From Patescibacteria group bacterium UBA6263 (GTDB lineage: Bacteria; Patescibacteriota; Gracilibacteria; Absconditabacterales; Absconditicoccaceae), in contig DJVF01000035.1 in NCBI GenBank assembly GCA_002441085.1, positions 1-26,116 on the forward strand: a stretch of DNA of 26,116 nucleotides, written 5' to 3'. Positions 7,863-15,580 of the stretch are shown here, piece by piece. The notes beneath the pieces were generated by a model. That model did no database searches, was not told where the DNA came from, and saw nothing but the letters and a program-made list of their open reading frames with translations. The position numbers and the translations under genes were made by a program. The stretch's first letter is position 1. Each line of letters opens with the position of its first letter.

Positions 7863-8456
7863 TTATTTGTATGGTTTTGCAAAATTCAAAACAAAATATG
7901 CGTTTCCTCCTGTATCTATTGCGATACCAAATCATATATTTTCATATTCATTAGACAGTATTTCTTCGTGTCATCATATTTTACTATTTACAAATCCAGA
8001 TATCACTTCTTTTATATTATCATCATTAGCTATATTTTCCGAAATTGAATAATATTTATATTCATTGTCTTTTGCTCTATCCCAAATATGGCGTCATTGA
8101 GAATCGACATGATCAAGATAATCGTTTTCTACCATATCTTGTGCGTGTTCTTGAGCAATTTTATTGAGTATTGTGTCTATCTTCATTTCAGATGATCCCG
8201 ATTTTGATCTAAGCTGATTGATTTCTATAAGCATATGCTTCCTAATAATTTCTAATCATTTTTTTTGTCCATAAATCTTAAAAATATTTTCTATTTTCAT
8301 ATTGATTATAGTATTATGCTCAGAATTATTTTGATTCAATCATTGTACCAATTCTTTTTGAATATTATTTTTTTGGTTTTGTGCAAAATTGGGCGATCCA
8401 ATCGCCATAGAACTTATCAGTCATATAGACAGCAAAGTTTTTTTATTTATTTTCAT
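7863..8456 (-). CDS. Secreted CAP-domain (SCP/PR-1/YkwD-like) protein
   Basis: The 197-residue protein has a Sec signal peptide (basic KINKK, hydrophobic core, cleavage near NFAQN at about residue 26). The C-terminal half has the CAP pattern: L-N-K-I-A-Q-E-H-A-Q-D-M-V, then Y-L-D-H-V-D-S-Q-G, Y-S-I-S-E-N-I-A, the G-G-H-E-E-I-L motif and finally I-G-F-G-I-A and Y-F-V-L-N-F-A. His and Glu residues in HVD, SEN and GHEE match the conserved CAP cleft. Bacterial CAP proteins act outside the cell; their activities are diverse and often unknown. The gene is convergent with the 541-residue gene, is transcribed divergently from the transglycosylase gene, and has a near-consensus promoter. The plus-strand ORFs 7867-8052 and 8265-8492 are shadows. 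Confidence 0.88.
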
Positions 8457-8481
8457 TATCACAAACAAAATAAACAAATAT

Positions 8482-8510
8482 ATTATATATAAAAATATAT
8501 AAATTGTCAA
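8482..8510 (-). promoter_or_regulatory. Promoter of the CAP-domain gene
   Basis: On the minus strand TTGACA (8510-8505), 17-base spacer, TATAAT (8487-8482). This is a perfect consensus sigma70 promoter, so strong expression of the secreted CAP protein is expected. Confidence 0.75.
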
Positions 8511-8580
8511 GATTACTAGCAAAAATACTTTCAACAAATATTATCAATTTATCTTGTAATGACACAAAATATCTATTTTT

Positions 8581-8609
8581 TTGCATTTTTTGCTATTTTA
8601 GTTTATAAT
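8581..8609 (+). promoter_or_regulatory. Promoter of the transglycosylase gene
   Basis: TTGCAT (8581-8586), 17-base spacer, TATAAT (8604-8609), 28 bases before ATG 8638; divergent from the CAP promoter. Confidence 0.55.
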
Positions 8610-8637
8610 TGTTGTATATTTTAATTATAGTTTAGCT

Positions 8638-10980
8638 ATGACACTAGATTGAGAAAAGACTAAGACTCAAGAAGTCACAAAACAAGGCTTAGAAATGCAA
8701 AAACAAGAGCTACAAAAGCAGATCGATGATCTCAAGGCTCAGGTTTTGGATACCAAAGAAAAACAAGATGAACTTACAATTTTGGAAACTGAAAAACAAG
8801 GTATTGAGGATCATATTTTGCAACTTAGTAACGATCAACAAAATTCACTCAAACAAGACATAGAAAAATCTCACAATCCCAATCCTCAAGCTCTAGATAT
8901 TATCAAACAAAGCTGACTATATACCAAGCTACAAGAAACATTTCAAGATACTTCAATTTACCCAGAACTAAACTGAAATATCGATGCCAAAATAGATAAA
9001 TTTTCCAACCAAATCTCTCATACTATCGACAATTATCTCCAATCAACACTTCTCCCGCTTTGATCCAAAAACTTTCCACCAGCAGCTTTGGTTTCTATCA
9101 ATACATGAATCCAATTTATGCTTATGGATACTCTCAGAAATACAAATAATGGTGCAGATTTTTTTTCTTCTTTTGCCAAGATAAATGTAGATGATGGATT
9201 CAAAAATTTATTTCAATGAGCGCTCAATACTTTTGCCAAGTGATGAGAATTTTTGTCTGTATGAAAAAAAATTACCAAAACTATAGATTTTTTATCTATG
9301 CAGACAAGTTTGCGAGATAATGCAAATCATATACCTCAACTTATGAATCCTTATGAATTTATGCAATTGACCAACAATCCTCAAATATTATCTAGCAAAG
9401 ATCTATCCAAGTTGAGTCTAGCAGATTTGTGAATCCAAGCATGATGAGATATCAACATGACCGATGATCAAAAAGAATATTTAGATAATATAGCCAACAA
9501 CGCTGCTATCAAAAACGATCCTCAAACTATCAAAGCAATTATTGATTCTCTGCAAAAAGCTGATTGATTTCTCCAAAAGAGAAAAGATTTGTCTCAATCC
9601 GCTCTGGATCTAATGGATCAGGCTGATTGAATGCTCAAGCCATTCCAAAAATTATTATGAATAGATATGTTTGATATGCTCAAGCCATTCAAATGAGTGC
9701 TCAATATGGTTTTGAGTTTATTGTGATTCTCATGATGATTGGATGGATTGCAAAGAAAGTGGCTTTCAAAAAAAATAGATTCACAGCTAGATACTCAGGA
9801 CAAAAAAGATTTTATGTCAGATTCTATGGATTATTTCCAAAAAAATATATTAAATTCTACAGTCTCAATGAGTGATCCCAATAACTGTATTTCTAGGCTT
9901 GGATTATCTGCTCTTGCTGGTGATATCCAATCCAAGATACCATTGGACTATAACTTGCTACAAGAGTCTATCCAAAAAAACATATCCAATCCTGAAATAA
10001 TCAATCCTATGGTATTGCAAGAGATGTGATGAACATGGACCAATTATATTTTGGAAAGTGTAGATGGCGATTGAAACAAAACATACAAAATAGATATAGA
10101 CAAGTTTAGTTGAAAAGAAAAAGATTTTACCAAATCTTATCTAGATATCAATATTCCCATATTAGCAAAAAATCCAAAATTTATGGAAAATATAGCAGGC
10201 AAAGATGAATTTGCTTTGGCCTTGTTTGGATCAGTAATAGTAGATCAAAAAAATATGATAGACTGAGTCCAAACCAAAGCTATATTATCAAATACAACTT
10301 TATCACAAAGCACTGATTTACCAGCGCCAGAAAACACTAATATTAGCAAACCAGAATCTATAGATGAAAATCATCCTGAGATCAAAAAATTAGCCAATTG
10401 ACCAGATGAAAATTATGCTGAAAATCCAGAATTTATCAGATATTTACATCATCTAGAAGATCAAAACCAATTACCATATGGTATTATGTTCAATCTTATG
10501 AAACAAGAAAGTGGCGGTAGATTATATCAAAATTGAGAGATTATTGGTTCTACAGCAGGAGCTAGATGATTATTCCAGTTTATGCCTCAGACAGCTAAAT
10601 CATATATTGTCAAATTATGATATCCAAAGTCTGATTATCAAAAAATATTTACAAATCCGATTATATGAGCTCAGGCTTGTGCTCAATATCTCAAAGAATG
10701 TCAAAATAAATGAGATACCGCTGCTGATATGCTAGCTCATTATAATGCAGGCCCCAATGTGCTATCTGGACAAAGGATTACAGAAAATAATTTTATACAA
10801 TTGCCAACCGAAACCCAAAATTATATTATCAAAATTTGATACAATATGTTATCCTACAATCAAAAGCCAACTATTATTCCATCACAATCCAAACCATCAG
10901 AGATTAACAAATGAGATCTCAAGCAGTTTTTGACTCAAATAAATGGAATTACCACTACTGATAATTTATATCTGACCTAA
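8638..10980 (+). CDS. Large protein with C-terminal lytic transglycosylase (SLT) domain
   Basis: The 780-residue protein begins with a coiled coil (about residues 10-75, KQELQKQIDDLKAQVLDTK). A long helical region of unknown fold with hydrophobic stretches follows (for example LKPFKGVLNMVLSLLGFSGG near 345-365). The C-terminal SLT domain spans about residues 605-745. It shows the family motifs: MKQESGG with catalytic Glu624, AGARGLFQFMPQTA, and AHYNAGP near residue 700, then ETQNY. SLT enzymes cleave the glycan strand of peptidoglycan and often open the wall for secretion or pilus machines. Many TGA codons are in frame, including the Gly before LFQF. There is no signal peptide, so export, if any, uses another route. 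The shorter ORFs at 8695, 9693, 9739, 10511 and 10745 are fragments or shadows of this one gene. Confidence 0.9.
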
Positions 10981-10989
10981 AATAAAGAC

Positions 10990-11018
10990 TTGCTAAAAAT
11001 CCAAACAATCACTATATA
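10990..11018 (+). promoter_or_regulatory. Promoter of the small basic ORF
   Basis: TTGCTA (10990-10995), 17-base spacer, TATATA (11013-11018), 42 bases before ATG 11061. Confidence 0.45.
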
Positions 11019-11060
11019 TCTACAAAACATAAACCTAAAAAACTAGAAAGGAGGTATATT

Positions 11061-11210
11061 ATGAGAAAATGCAACGCTCGAAAAAAAGCAATTCGCTCTA
11101 TTAAGAGCAAGAAAAAAAAGAAACTCAAAAAAAAATTAAGAAAAAAAATCTGACATGAAAAGAACTTATTAAATAGTCTGGACTTTGTTTATGTTCCAGA
11201 CTTTTTTTAA
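11061..11210 (+). CDS. Tiny lysine-rich basic protein reading into its terminator
   Basis: The 49-residue ORF starts MRKCNARKKAIRSIKSKKKK and is mostly Lys/Arg in its first 30 residues, as in small ribosome- or nucleic-acid-binding proteins. It has the clearest Shine-Dalgarno in the window (AAAGGAGGT ending 6 bases before the ATG), whereas most genes here have none. At 11151 an in-frame TGA would end a 30-residue protein just before the terminator. With TGA=Gly the frame runs through the terminator stem and stops at TAA 11208-11210, inside the T tract. No family recognised. The short own promoter, SD and terminator make a free-standing gene likely. Confidence 0.6.
11175..11208 (+). terminator. 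Rho-independent terminator overlapping the small ORF
   Basis: Perfect stem AGTCTGGA/TCCAGACT (11175-11182 with 11195-11202), 12-base loop, then six T. It lies inside the 3' part of the 49-residue ORF. Confidence 0.85.
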
Positions 11211-11216
11211 AATAAA

Positions 11217-11238
11217 AAACCGGATTTTTGTCCGGTTT
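11217..11238 (-). terminator. Terminator of the peroxiredoxin operon
   Basis: Perfect stem AAACCGGA/TCCGGTTT with a 6-base loop. On the minus strand it is followed by a T-rich tail. It lies 25 bases beyond the stop of the membrane-protein gene, the last gene of the minus-strand operon. Confidence 0.85.
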
Positions 11239-11262
11239 ATTGATTATATCTTTCCATATTTT

Positions 11263-12402
11263 TTATTCGCAGATTACTCATCTTTTCCCACAGGACGTAT
11301 ATCTTTTGAATATAATCCAATACAATATTATGCTTATTAGTGTAGATCATAATATTACTCGATATATAACCATATTGTTTCACATTACTTTATAAGCAAA
11401 ACTTCATAGTACTGCATATGCAACAAAAGGACATATAAGACCTCGTAATTGTACATAGTATTCTCTTTTGAAAAAATGATTTTGAAAAAATTTCTTCATC
11501 AATATCAGTCCAAATATTAGATACCAAGTAGCAAAAGCAAATCCTCCCACTATCACAAAATAGAAATAATAATCCAAGTGGAATCACATAGTTTTTTCCA
11601 AATAATGTCCTAGTCTAAAAAACGTGATAGCATACAAAGTGATATTGGGAATTACTATCAAAAAACTTGGCATAAAATATTTGCTAGGCAATCAGTTTTT
11701 GTCTTCAAAATGTTTTTTGAATAATGTTATCAGTTTGACCAAAAATAACAACACTCACATACTAGCAGATATTAGCGTAAAAAATGCTGCTGTATTGGCT
11801 ATTTGTGAATCCTTGGACATAGCTGCTATTCATGCTCCCACTACGCTAAGCATTCATATAGTAAATGGAGTAAGTAGTCGTCAGAAATTTATTTTTTCTA
11901 TGTCAAAACTTTGTTCAAAAGCTCTTTTCAAAATTTTCATAGAAGTATACATTGTTATCACAAACAATATGATCCAAAATATCAATGCCGGCAGCATAAA
12001 TGTTTGTAGATTATCAGCAAAATTGGGAATAAAAAATCTTATCGGTCATATAACCAAGTTCATAGTCATCAGCAATGACAATAGAGGTGTAATCAGTCCA
12101 TAGTTTTTCAATGGATCTTCTTTGTAATCTCTATGTTCCTTACTTCCATATCGAGTAAATAATTGTTTCAAAAATATTGCAGTCAATACAATATGCAATA
12201 CTCCAAAAACAATCATTATAGCAAATAAGATATAATACAGCCGCATCATATTGGTTGATCCAAACATTTGTATAATATGAGATATTTTGATTAGTCATTC
12301 ACCAAAATTCACGCTATATTGCATAAGAGCAAAAGGTATGATAGCTATTCATCCCGCACCCAAAGATGCCAAAAAAATTAATGGATTAAATTTTTTTTCC
12401 AT
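11263..12402 (-). CDS. Polytopic membrane protein, TsoY/TDT-like
   Basis: The 379-residue protein has about ten hydrophobic segments, starting FLASLGAGGIAIIPFAL near residue 9. Stretches such as VVGAGIAAMSKDSQIANTAA, SFLIVIPNITLYAITFFRLG and LRGLICPFVAYAVLGSF resemble what I recall of TsoY-family membrane proteins. These look related to the tellurite-resistance/dicarboxylate transporter (TDT/SLAC1) fold and are linked to thiosulfate metabolism. The substrate cannot be read from the sequence. The Cys in LICPF sits where some family members carry a conserved Cys or selenocysteine. It is the last gene of the operon with peroxiredoxin, DUF5320 and DUF134 (24 bases after DUF134), which suggests a redox or sulfur-compound role. 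The ORFs 11390, 11624 and 12046 are fragments or shadows. Confidence 0.6.
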
Positions 12403-12426
12403 TTTTTGAAATAATAAATAAAATTT

Positions 12427-12711
12427 TTATTCTTCGCACTTACATATTTTGATACTTTTGCCATCTATTATAGCTTTTGCTATTTTTTGATGGGCAGAGG
12501 ATAATATTCTATTGAAGGTAGGTGCAGATATTCACATTTTTTCTGCTCATGCTATCATACTCAATCATTCAAAATCAGCTAGTCTAATAGCTTCATATTC
12601 TTCTATCAGAAGCTCTATTTCTTCAATAATTTTGTTGGGTACTCATGCTGGTTTGAAATGATAACATCTGGGTTTTCCAGATATATTTCTACATTTTCTA
12701 TTTCTTCACAT
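12427..12711 (-). CDS. DUF134 (UPF0251) helix-turn-helix protein
   Basis: The 94-residue protein matches the DUF134 pattern: MGRNRKCRNISGKPRCYHFKP, then E-E-I-E-L-L-I-E-E-Y-E-A-I-R-L-A-D-F-E-G-L, and the sigma-region-4-like HTH A-E-K-M-G-I-S-A-P-T-F-N-R-I-L-S-S-A-H-Q-K-I-A-K-A-I-I-D-G-K. These proteins are presumed DNA-binding regulators and often sit next to DUF5320 and NifX-type genes. It ends with a C-x-C motif (ICKCEE), which could bind metal. As the only recognisable DNA-binding protein of its operon, it is the natural candidate to bind the twin palindromes upstream of the peroxiredoxin gene; this is inference. In-frame TGA codons code the conserved Gly of FEGL and MGIS. Confidence 0.87.
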
Positions 12712-12770
12712 TAACAAAAAATATTAATTAATAAATATATCAAAAATTTAAATCTGGTTTATATTGATTA

Positions 12771-12947
12771 TTAATCAATATTTTTCCATCTATTTCATTC
12801 TCATTTTCTTTTGCTACATCATTTATTCCCCATTCATCTAGCAAATTCCACATCTTTTCATTTTTCTCAATTTTTTTCACAATTTCACATTTTGTGACCA
12901 GTCATTGCTCATTCTCATCTTGGTCAAGTTCAATCTCTTCTAGGCAT
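12771..12947 (-). CDS. DUF5320-like small Gly-rich protein
   Basis: The 58-residue protein begins M-P-R-R-D-G-T-G-P-R-G-E-G-A-M-T-G and continues K-M-G-N-C, the hallmark of DUF5320 proteins. These usually sit beside DUF134 and iron-molybdenum-cofactor-like (NifX) genes in anaerobes. About ten of its glycines are TGA, so under the standard code it vanishes. Two cysteines (in GNC and GCSK) could bind metal. Function unknown. It lies 24 bases after the peroxiredoxin stop and 59 bases before the DUF134 start, in the same operon. Confidence 0.65.
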
Positions 12948-12971
12948 TTTATTTAAGTTATAAATTAAAAA

Positions 12972-13622
12972 CTATTCACTAATCTTATCCAAACATAAAT
13001 ATCGATCTTTGTTTTCATATTTTTGTGGATATTCTTGAGCATCTTTCATAGTAGATGCTGGAGGCACTATCACTTTGTCTCCAAATAGTCTATTATTGGG
13101 TCGATTCTCTGGAGTAGCCCTTTTGTGTTTAGCTGTAGTTTGTAGAGATTTTACCAATCTCAAAATTTCTTGTACGCTCCTACCATTAGAAAGTGGGTAA
13201 TACATAATAGCAGATATTTTCCCTTCGGGATTGATTACAAATACAGCTCTAACTGTAGCAGAATTGTCAGCGTTGGGATGTAACATTCCATATAGATAAG
13301 CTATTTGAGATCATGCCAACAATGGAAATTCTATTTTGACTCCAAAGTTTTTTTCTATATTTCTTAGCCATTCTATATGTCAGTGTATTCCATCTACAGA
13401 ATATCCCAAAAGTTGAGTATTGATTTTTTGAAATTCTTGATAATAATCTTGGAATCATATAAATTCTGTAGTACATACAGGTGTAAAATCTGCAGGATGA
13501 GAAAACAAAACCACTCGTTTTCATTTGTAATCTTGTGGAAAATTAACTAGTCATTGAGTAGATTGTGCTTTAAATTCAGGAGCTTGATCTCCTATGAGTG
13601 GCATTCTAATTTGTTGGTCCAT
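12972..13622 (-). CDS. Peroxiredoxin (Prx6/1-Cys-like)
   Basis: The 216-residue protein has the thioredoxin-like peroxiredoxin fold: L-I-G-D-Q-A-P-E-F near residue 8, then V-V-L-F-S-H-P-A-D-F-T-P-V-C-T-T-E with peroxidatic Cys50. Other markers are S-V-D-G-I-H-G-H-I-E-W-L, P-E-G-K-I-S-A-I-M-Y-Y-P, and the long C-terminal arm of the Prx6 group (NRPNNRLFGDKVIVPPAST). The only other Cys is residue 210 in YLCLDKI, at the place where archaeal relatives have a C-terminal Cys. It may act as resolving residue. The enzyme reduces peroxides in the cytoplasm. It is first in a four-gene operon with its own promoter and two palindromic sites. Standard-code ORFs at 12972 and 13267 are pieces of it. Confidence 0.93.
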
Positions 13623-13645
13623 ATCTATAGTATTAAATAATAAAG

Positions 13646-13688
13646 TGAAATATATTTCATATAATAATGAAATATATTTCAAAATCAA
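13646..13688 (-). promoter_or_regulatory. Peroxiredoxin operon promoter with twin 14-bp palindromic operators
   Basis: On the minus strand TTGATT (13688-13683) and TATTAT (13666-13661) are separated by 16 bases. The perfect palindrome TGAAATATATTTCA occurs twice, at 13668-13681 (filling the spacer) and at 13646-13659 (just after the -10 box). The centres are 22 bases apart, about two helix turns, so two dimers could bind the same face and block transcription. The operon's DUF134 protein is a candidate binder. Confidence 0.65.
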
Positions 13689-13710
13689 GACTTATTTTAA
13701 ATAAAAAATA

Positions 13711-13733
13711 AAAAAAATCTGATTTAAATCAGA
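13711..13733 (-). terminator. Terminator of tRNA-Lys
   Basis: Palindrome TCTGATTTAAATCAGA (13718-13733) followed on the minus strand by seven T (13717-13711). It lies 12 bases after the tRNA CCA end. Confidence 0.8.
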
Positions 13734-13745
13734 CCATTTTTATTA

Positions 13746-13821
13746 TGGTAGGGTAGCCGGGAATCGAACCCGGGACCACTAGCTTAAAAGGCTATTGCTC
13801 TACCATCTGAGCTACTACCCC
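13746..13821 (-). tRNA. tRNA-Lys (anticodon UUU)
   Basis: Read on the minus strand: acceptor GGGGTAG pairs with CTACCCT, D arm GCTC...GAGC, anticodon loop CTTTTAA giving UUU, T arm CCGGG-TTCGATT-CCCGG, discriminator A and an encoded CCA. Total 73 bases plus CCA. The 5' part (13795-13825 with flank) is repeated at 14112-14142. Confidence 0.96.
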
Positions 13822-13827
13822 ATAATT

Positions 13828-14058
13828 TTATTCACCAACATATCTATCGATATGTCATGATTTTTTAATTTTCATTTCCAAAGACCTAGCTTCTTCTTTA
13901 TCTTTACAAGTTATAACTTTTACCAACGTCCGATCTCAAATTCTCTTAGTTGAATGTGTGTGTCATCTGTGATGCTGTTTCAATCTCCTATCTATATTAT
14001 TAGTGCTTCATATATAATATCTGCTTCAATACAATATATAAACGCATCGATTGTTCAT
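13828..14058 (-). CDS. Minimal GIY-YIG domain nuclease next to tRNA-Lys
   Basis: The 76-residue protein reads MNNRCVYILYGSRYYIGSTNN up to residue 21 and carries the complete signature: V-Y-I, then Y-Y-I-G-S-T-N-N-I-D-R-R-L with the conserved Arg, H-H-R-G-H-T-H-S-T-K, V-I-T-C-K-D-K-E-E-A, and L-E-M-K-I-K-K-S-G-H. The Glu expected in the catalytic site lies in the E-E-A/L-E-M helix region. Four or more TGA code Gly, including those of YGS, IGS and HRGH. It ends six bases before the 5' end of tRNA-Lys, and a partial tRNA-Lys copy lies just upstream of its start. The gene is thus enclosed by 31-bp direct repeats of tRNA sequence, as expected of a small element that integrated at the tRNA gene. 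It is shorter than the other GIY-YIG protein of the window and not a close copy of it. Confidence 0.85.
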
Positions 14059-14076
14059 ATTTTATATTTATAATCT

Positions 14077-14138
14077 GAATCAAACTTGGGACCACACCCG
14101 CTAAAGCGGGTTTGCTCTACCATCTGAGCTACTACCCC
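14077..14138 (-). pseudogene. tRNA-Lys remnant with rebuilt anticodon arm
   Basis: The first 26 bases on the minus strand (acceptor 5' strand and D arm) are identical to the intact tRNA-Lys. The anticodon arm is replaced by the hairpin ACCCGCTTTAGCGGGT with a wrong loop, then TGGTCCC and a decayed T arm (AAGTTTGATTC). There is no 3' acceptor strand to pair with GGGGTAG, so it cannot be a functional tRNA. Confidence 0.75.
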
Positions 14139-14177
14139 ATAACTTTTATATTTTTGATCTCACCCGCTTTAGCGGGT
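14096..14177. repeat. Pair of opposed copies of a palindromic hairpin
   Basis: ACCCGCTAAAGCGGGT at 14096-14111 and its reverse complement ACCCGCTTTAGCGGGT at 14162-14177. Each forms a 6-bp stem and together they form a larger inverted repeat around the tRNA-Lys fragment. The second copy also lies 57 bases beyond rpmB and might slow or end transcription of the ribosomal operon, but it lacks a T tract. Confidence 0.7.
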
Positions 14178-14233
14178 TTGATCCTATACATTTATTTCTA
14201 CAAAATTATTTTAATTTTCAAAAAATATTTATA

Positions 14234-14422
14234 TTATATAAATCACTTTAGCTTTTTATAAATTTTGGAGCTTATTTTGATCTTTGTTTTACTTCAATCA
14301 GCAAGAGTAACTTTTTTGCTAATCAAATTTACTTTGAATGTTCTTTTGGATGCTCTCATACTATGAGATCTATTATTTCATGATGTTGTTCACTTTCATG
14401 TGAAAAAACAAACTCTAGGCAT
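14234..14422 (-). CDS. rpmB: Ribosomal protein bL28
   Basis: The 62-residue protein has the bL28 signature MPRVCFFTGKGTTSGNNRSH with R-T-F-K-V-N-L following, and a basic C-terminus. It is a large-subunit protein near the E site. In-frame TGA codes the Gly of GKG and SGNN, both invariant in the family. The stretch SHSMRASKRTF is typical. It is the last gene of the ribosomal operon, 34 bases after rplY. Confidence 0.95.
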
Positions 14423-14456
14423 TATTATATAGACTAATAATTAAAAACAAATTTTC

Positions 14457-15110
14457 TTATTTTTTTTCTTCAGTTTTAGTATCTCATTCTTTGGCTTCTC
14501 ATTCTTTAGCTTCTCATTCTTTATCTTCTCATTCTACAGTAGGAGTCTCTTCAACTTCTTCTTCTTCAAAAGCTACAACTGTAACTATAGCTTGTTCTAG
14601 ATCTTCAACGATTTCAGCTTTTGCACCTATATCCAAATCTTTGATAAATATCACGTCATTCATTTTTTGTATATTAGATATATCAATCTTGATTTCATGA
14701 GGAAGGTCTTGTGGGAAAGCTTCTACCTCTACAGTATCCTTAAGTAATTGTATTTTTCATTCTCCAAGTTTCTCTATATTGGATTCACCAGTTAGTATAA
14801 GAGGTATACTTGCTACAACTTTTTCATCTCTACTTACAGCCAAAAAGTCCACATGTATCAAAAAATCACTTACTGGATCAACTTGTATTTCATGTATCAA
14901 AACCAATTGATCAATCCCATCTCAGCTAATAGTCACTGGAGTAGATTGTCATGCTTTTTTGAATAATCTCAAAAATTCATTTTTGGGGAATGATACCAAT
15001 ATAGCTTCTTTTGTACGTTTACCATATATTACTCCTGGTATAATATCTTGATTTCTCAATTGTTTAACTTTTTTACCAGTTAATTGACGAGATTGAACAT
15101 TGAGTTTCAT
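14457..15110 (-). CDS. rplY: Ribosomal protein bL25, Ctc long form
   Basis: The 217-residue protein has an N-terminal 5S-rRNA-binding domain (V-Q-S-R-Q-L-T-G-K-K-V-K-Q-L-R-N, I-I-P-G-V-I-Y-G-K), then the Ctc-type beta domain with H-E-I-Q-V-D-P-V-S-D-F-L-I-H-V-D-F and L-P-H-E-I-K-I-D-I-S. An acidic tail has three imperfect repeats of the form K-E-G-E-A (GEDKEGEAKEGEAKEGDTK), whose glycines are all TGA; at DNA level these are 15-base tandem repeats. It binds 5S rRNA in the central protuberance. The plus-strand ORF at 14491-14700 is a shadow. It lies 31 bases after rplS. Confidence 0.95.
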
Positions 15111-15141
15111 TTATACTTTTTTCAAAATTTAAAATAATTTT

Positions 15142-15555
15142 CTAATCTGATTTTTTTTCTACCTTTTTTTCTACTTTTTTTGTCAAATCTATATCTTTAC
15201 CTTCGTTGGTAATCTTGCTTTTGAATCTAGCATCCTTTCATACTTTTTCTCTGATATAATATAGCTTAGCTCTTTTGGTTTTGTAATCATCCAATAATAA
15301 TACCTTATCAAATTTTTTGAAAGATAGAGGATATATTTTTTCTATAGTCATACGAGCTACAGGTCATCTAATAGTAAAAGTACCATCAGGATGATTGGGC
15401 TTTTTGACACTTATTACCAATCATTTGAATCTCCAAATCCTACTTCATTCTCATTCATTCAATTTTTCATGTATCTCCAAAAACATTCATGCTTTGACAG
15501 GCAATATATTTTCATTATTTTTGTCATAAATATTTTTTAATCTTGAATAATTCAT
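15142..15555 (-). CDS. rplS: Ribosomal protein bL19
   Basis: The 137-residue protein has bL19 hallmarks: V-K-A-G-M-F-L-E-I-H-E-K-L-N-E-G, R-I-W-R-F-K-G-L-V-I-S, T-F-T-I-R-G-P-V, E-K-I-Y-P-L-S-F-K-K-F-D and R-R/K-A-K-L-Y-Y-I-R-E-K-V-G-K-D-A-R. These put TGA at invariant glycines. A Lys-rich C-terminal extension (KVEKKVEKKSD) goes beyond the usual end. It sits at the subunit interface. The gene starts 25 bases after the stop of the preceding small basic protein. Confidence 0.95.
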
Positions 15556-15580
15556 TTTTGATTTTTATCACTTAATAAAA

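Larger units (their letters stand above)
13795..14142. mobile_element. Putative GIY-YIG element bracketed by tRNA-Lys direct repeats
   Basis: A 31-bp exact direct repeat (13795-13825 and 14112-14142), covering the 5' part of tRNA-Lys and a few flanking bases, encloses the 76-residue GIY-YIG gene; unit length is 317 bases. This layout would arise if an element entered the tRNA gene and rebuilt an intact copy at one side. The boundaries are read from the sequence; mobility is inferred. Confidence 0.55.

Noticed and set aside
8638..10980. Prophage tail-tape gene with SLT domain
   Set aside because: No capsid, terminase, portal or other phage genes are near; coiled coil plus SLT alone is not enough.
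11390..12103. ORFs on both strands as separate genes
   Set aside because: One 379-residue membrane protein on the minus strand explains the region, with start, stop and terminator in place.
13839..13856. Near-palindrome ACATATCTATCGATATGT as an operator
   Set aside because: It lies inside the GIY-YIG coding region near its end, with no promoter close by.
14077..14138. A second tRNA-Lys gene
   Set aside because: There is no 3' acceptor strand, the anticodon arm is replaced and the T arm is decayed.
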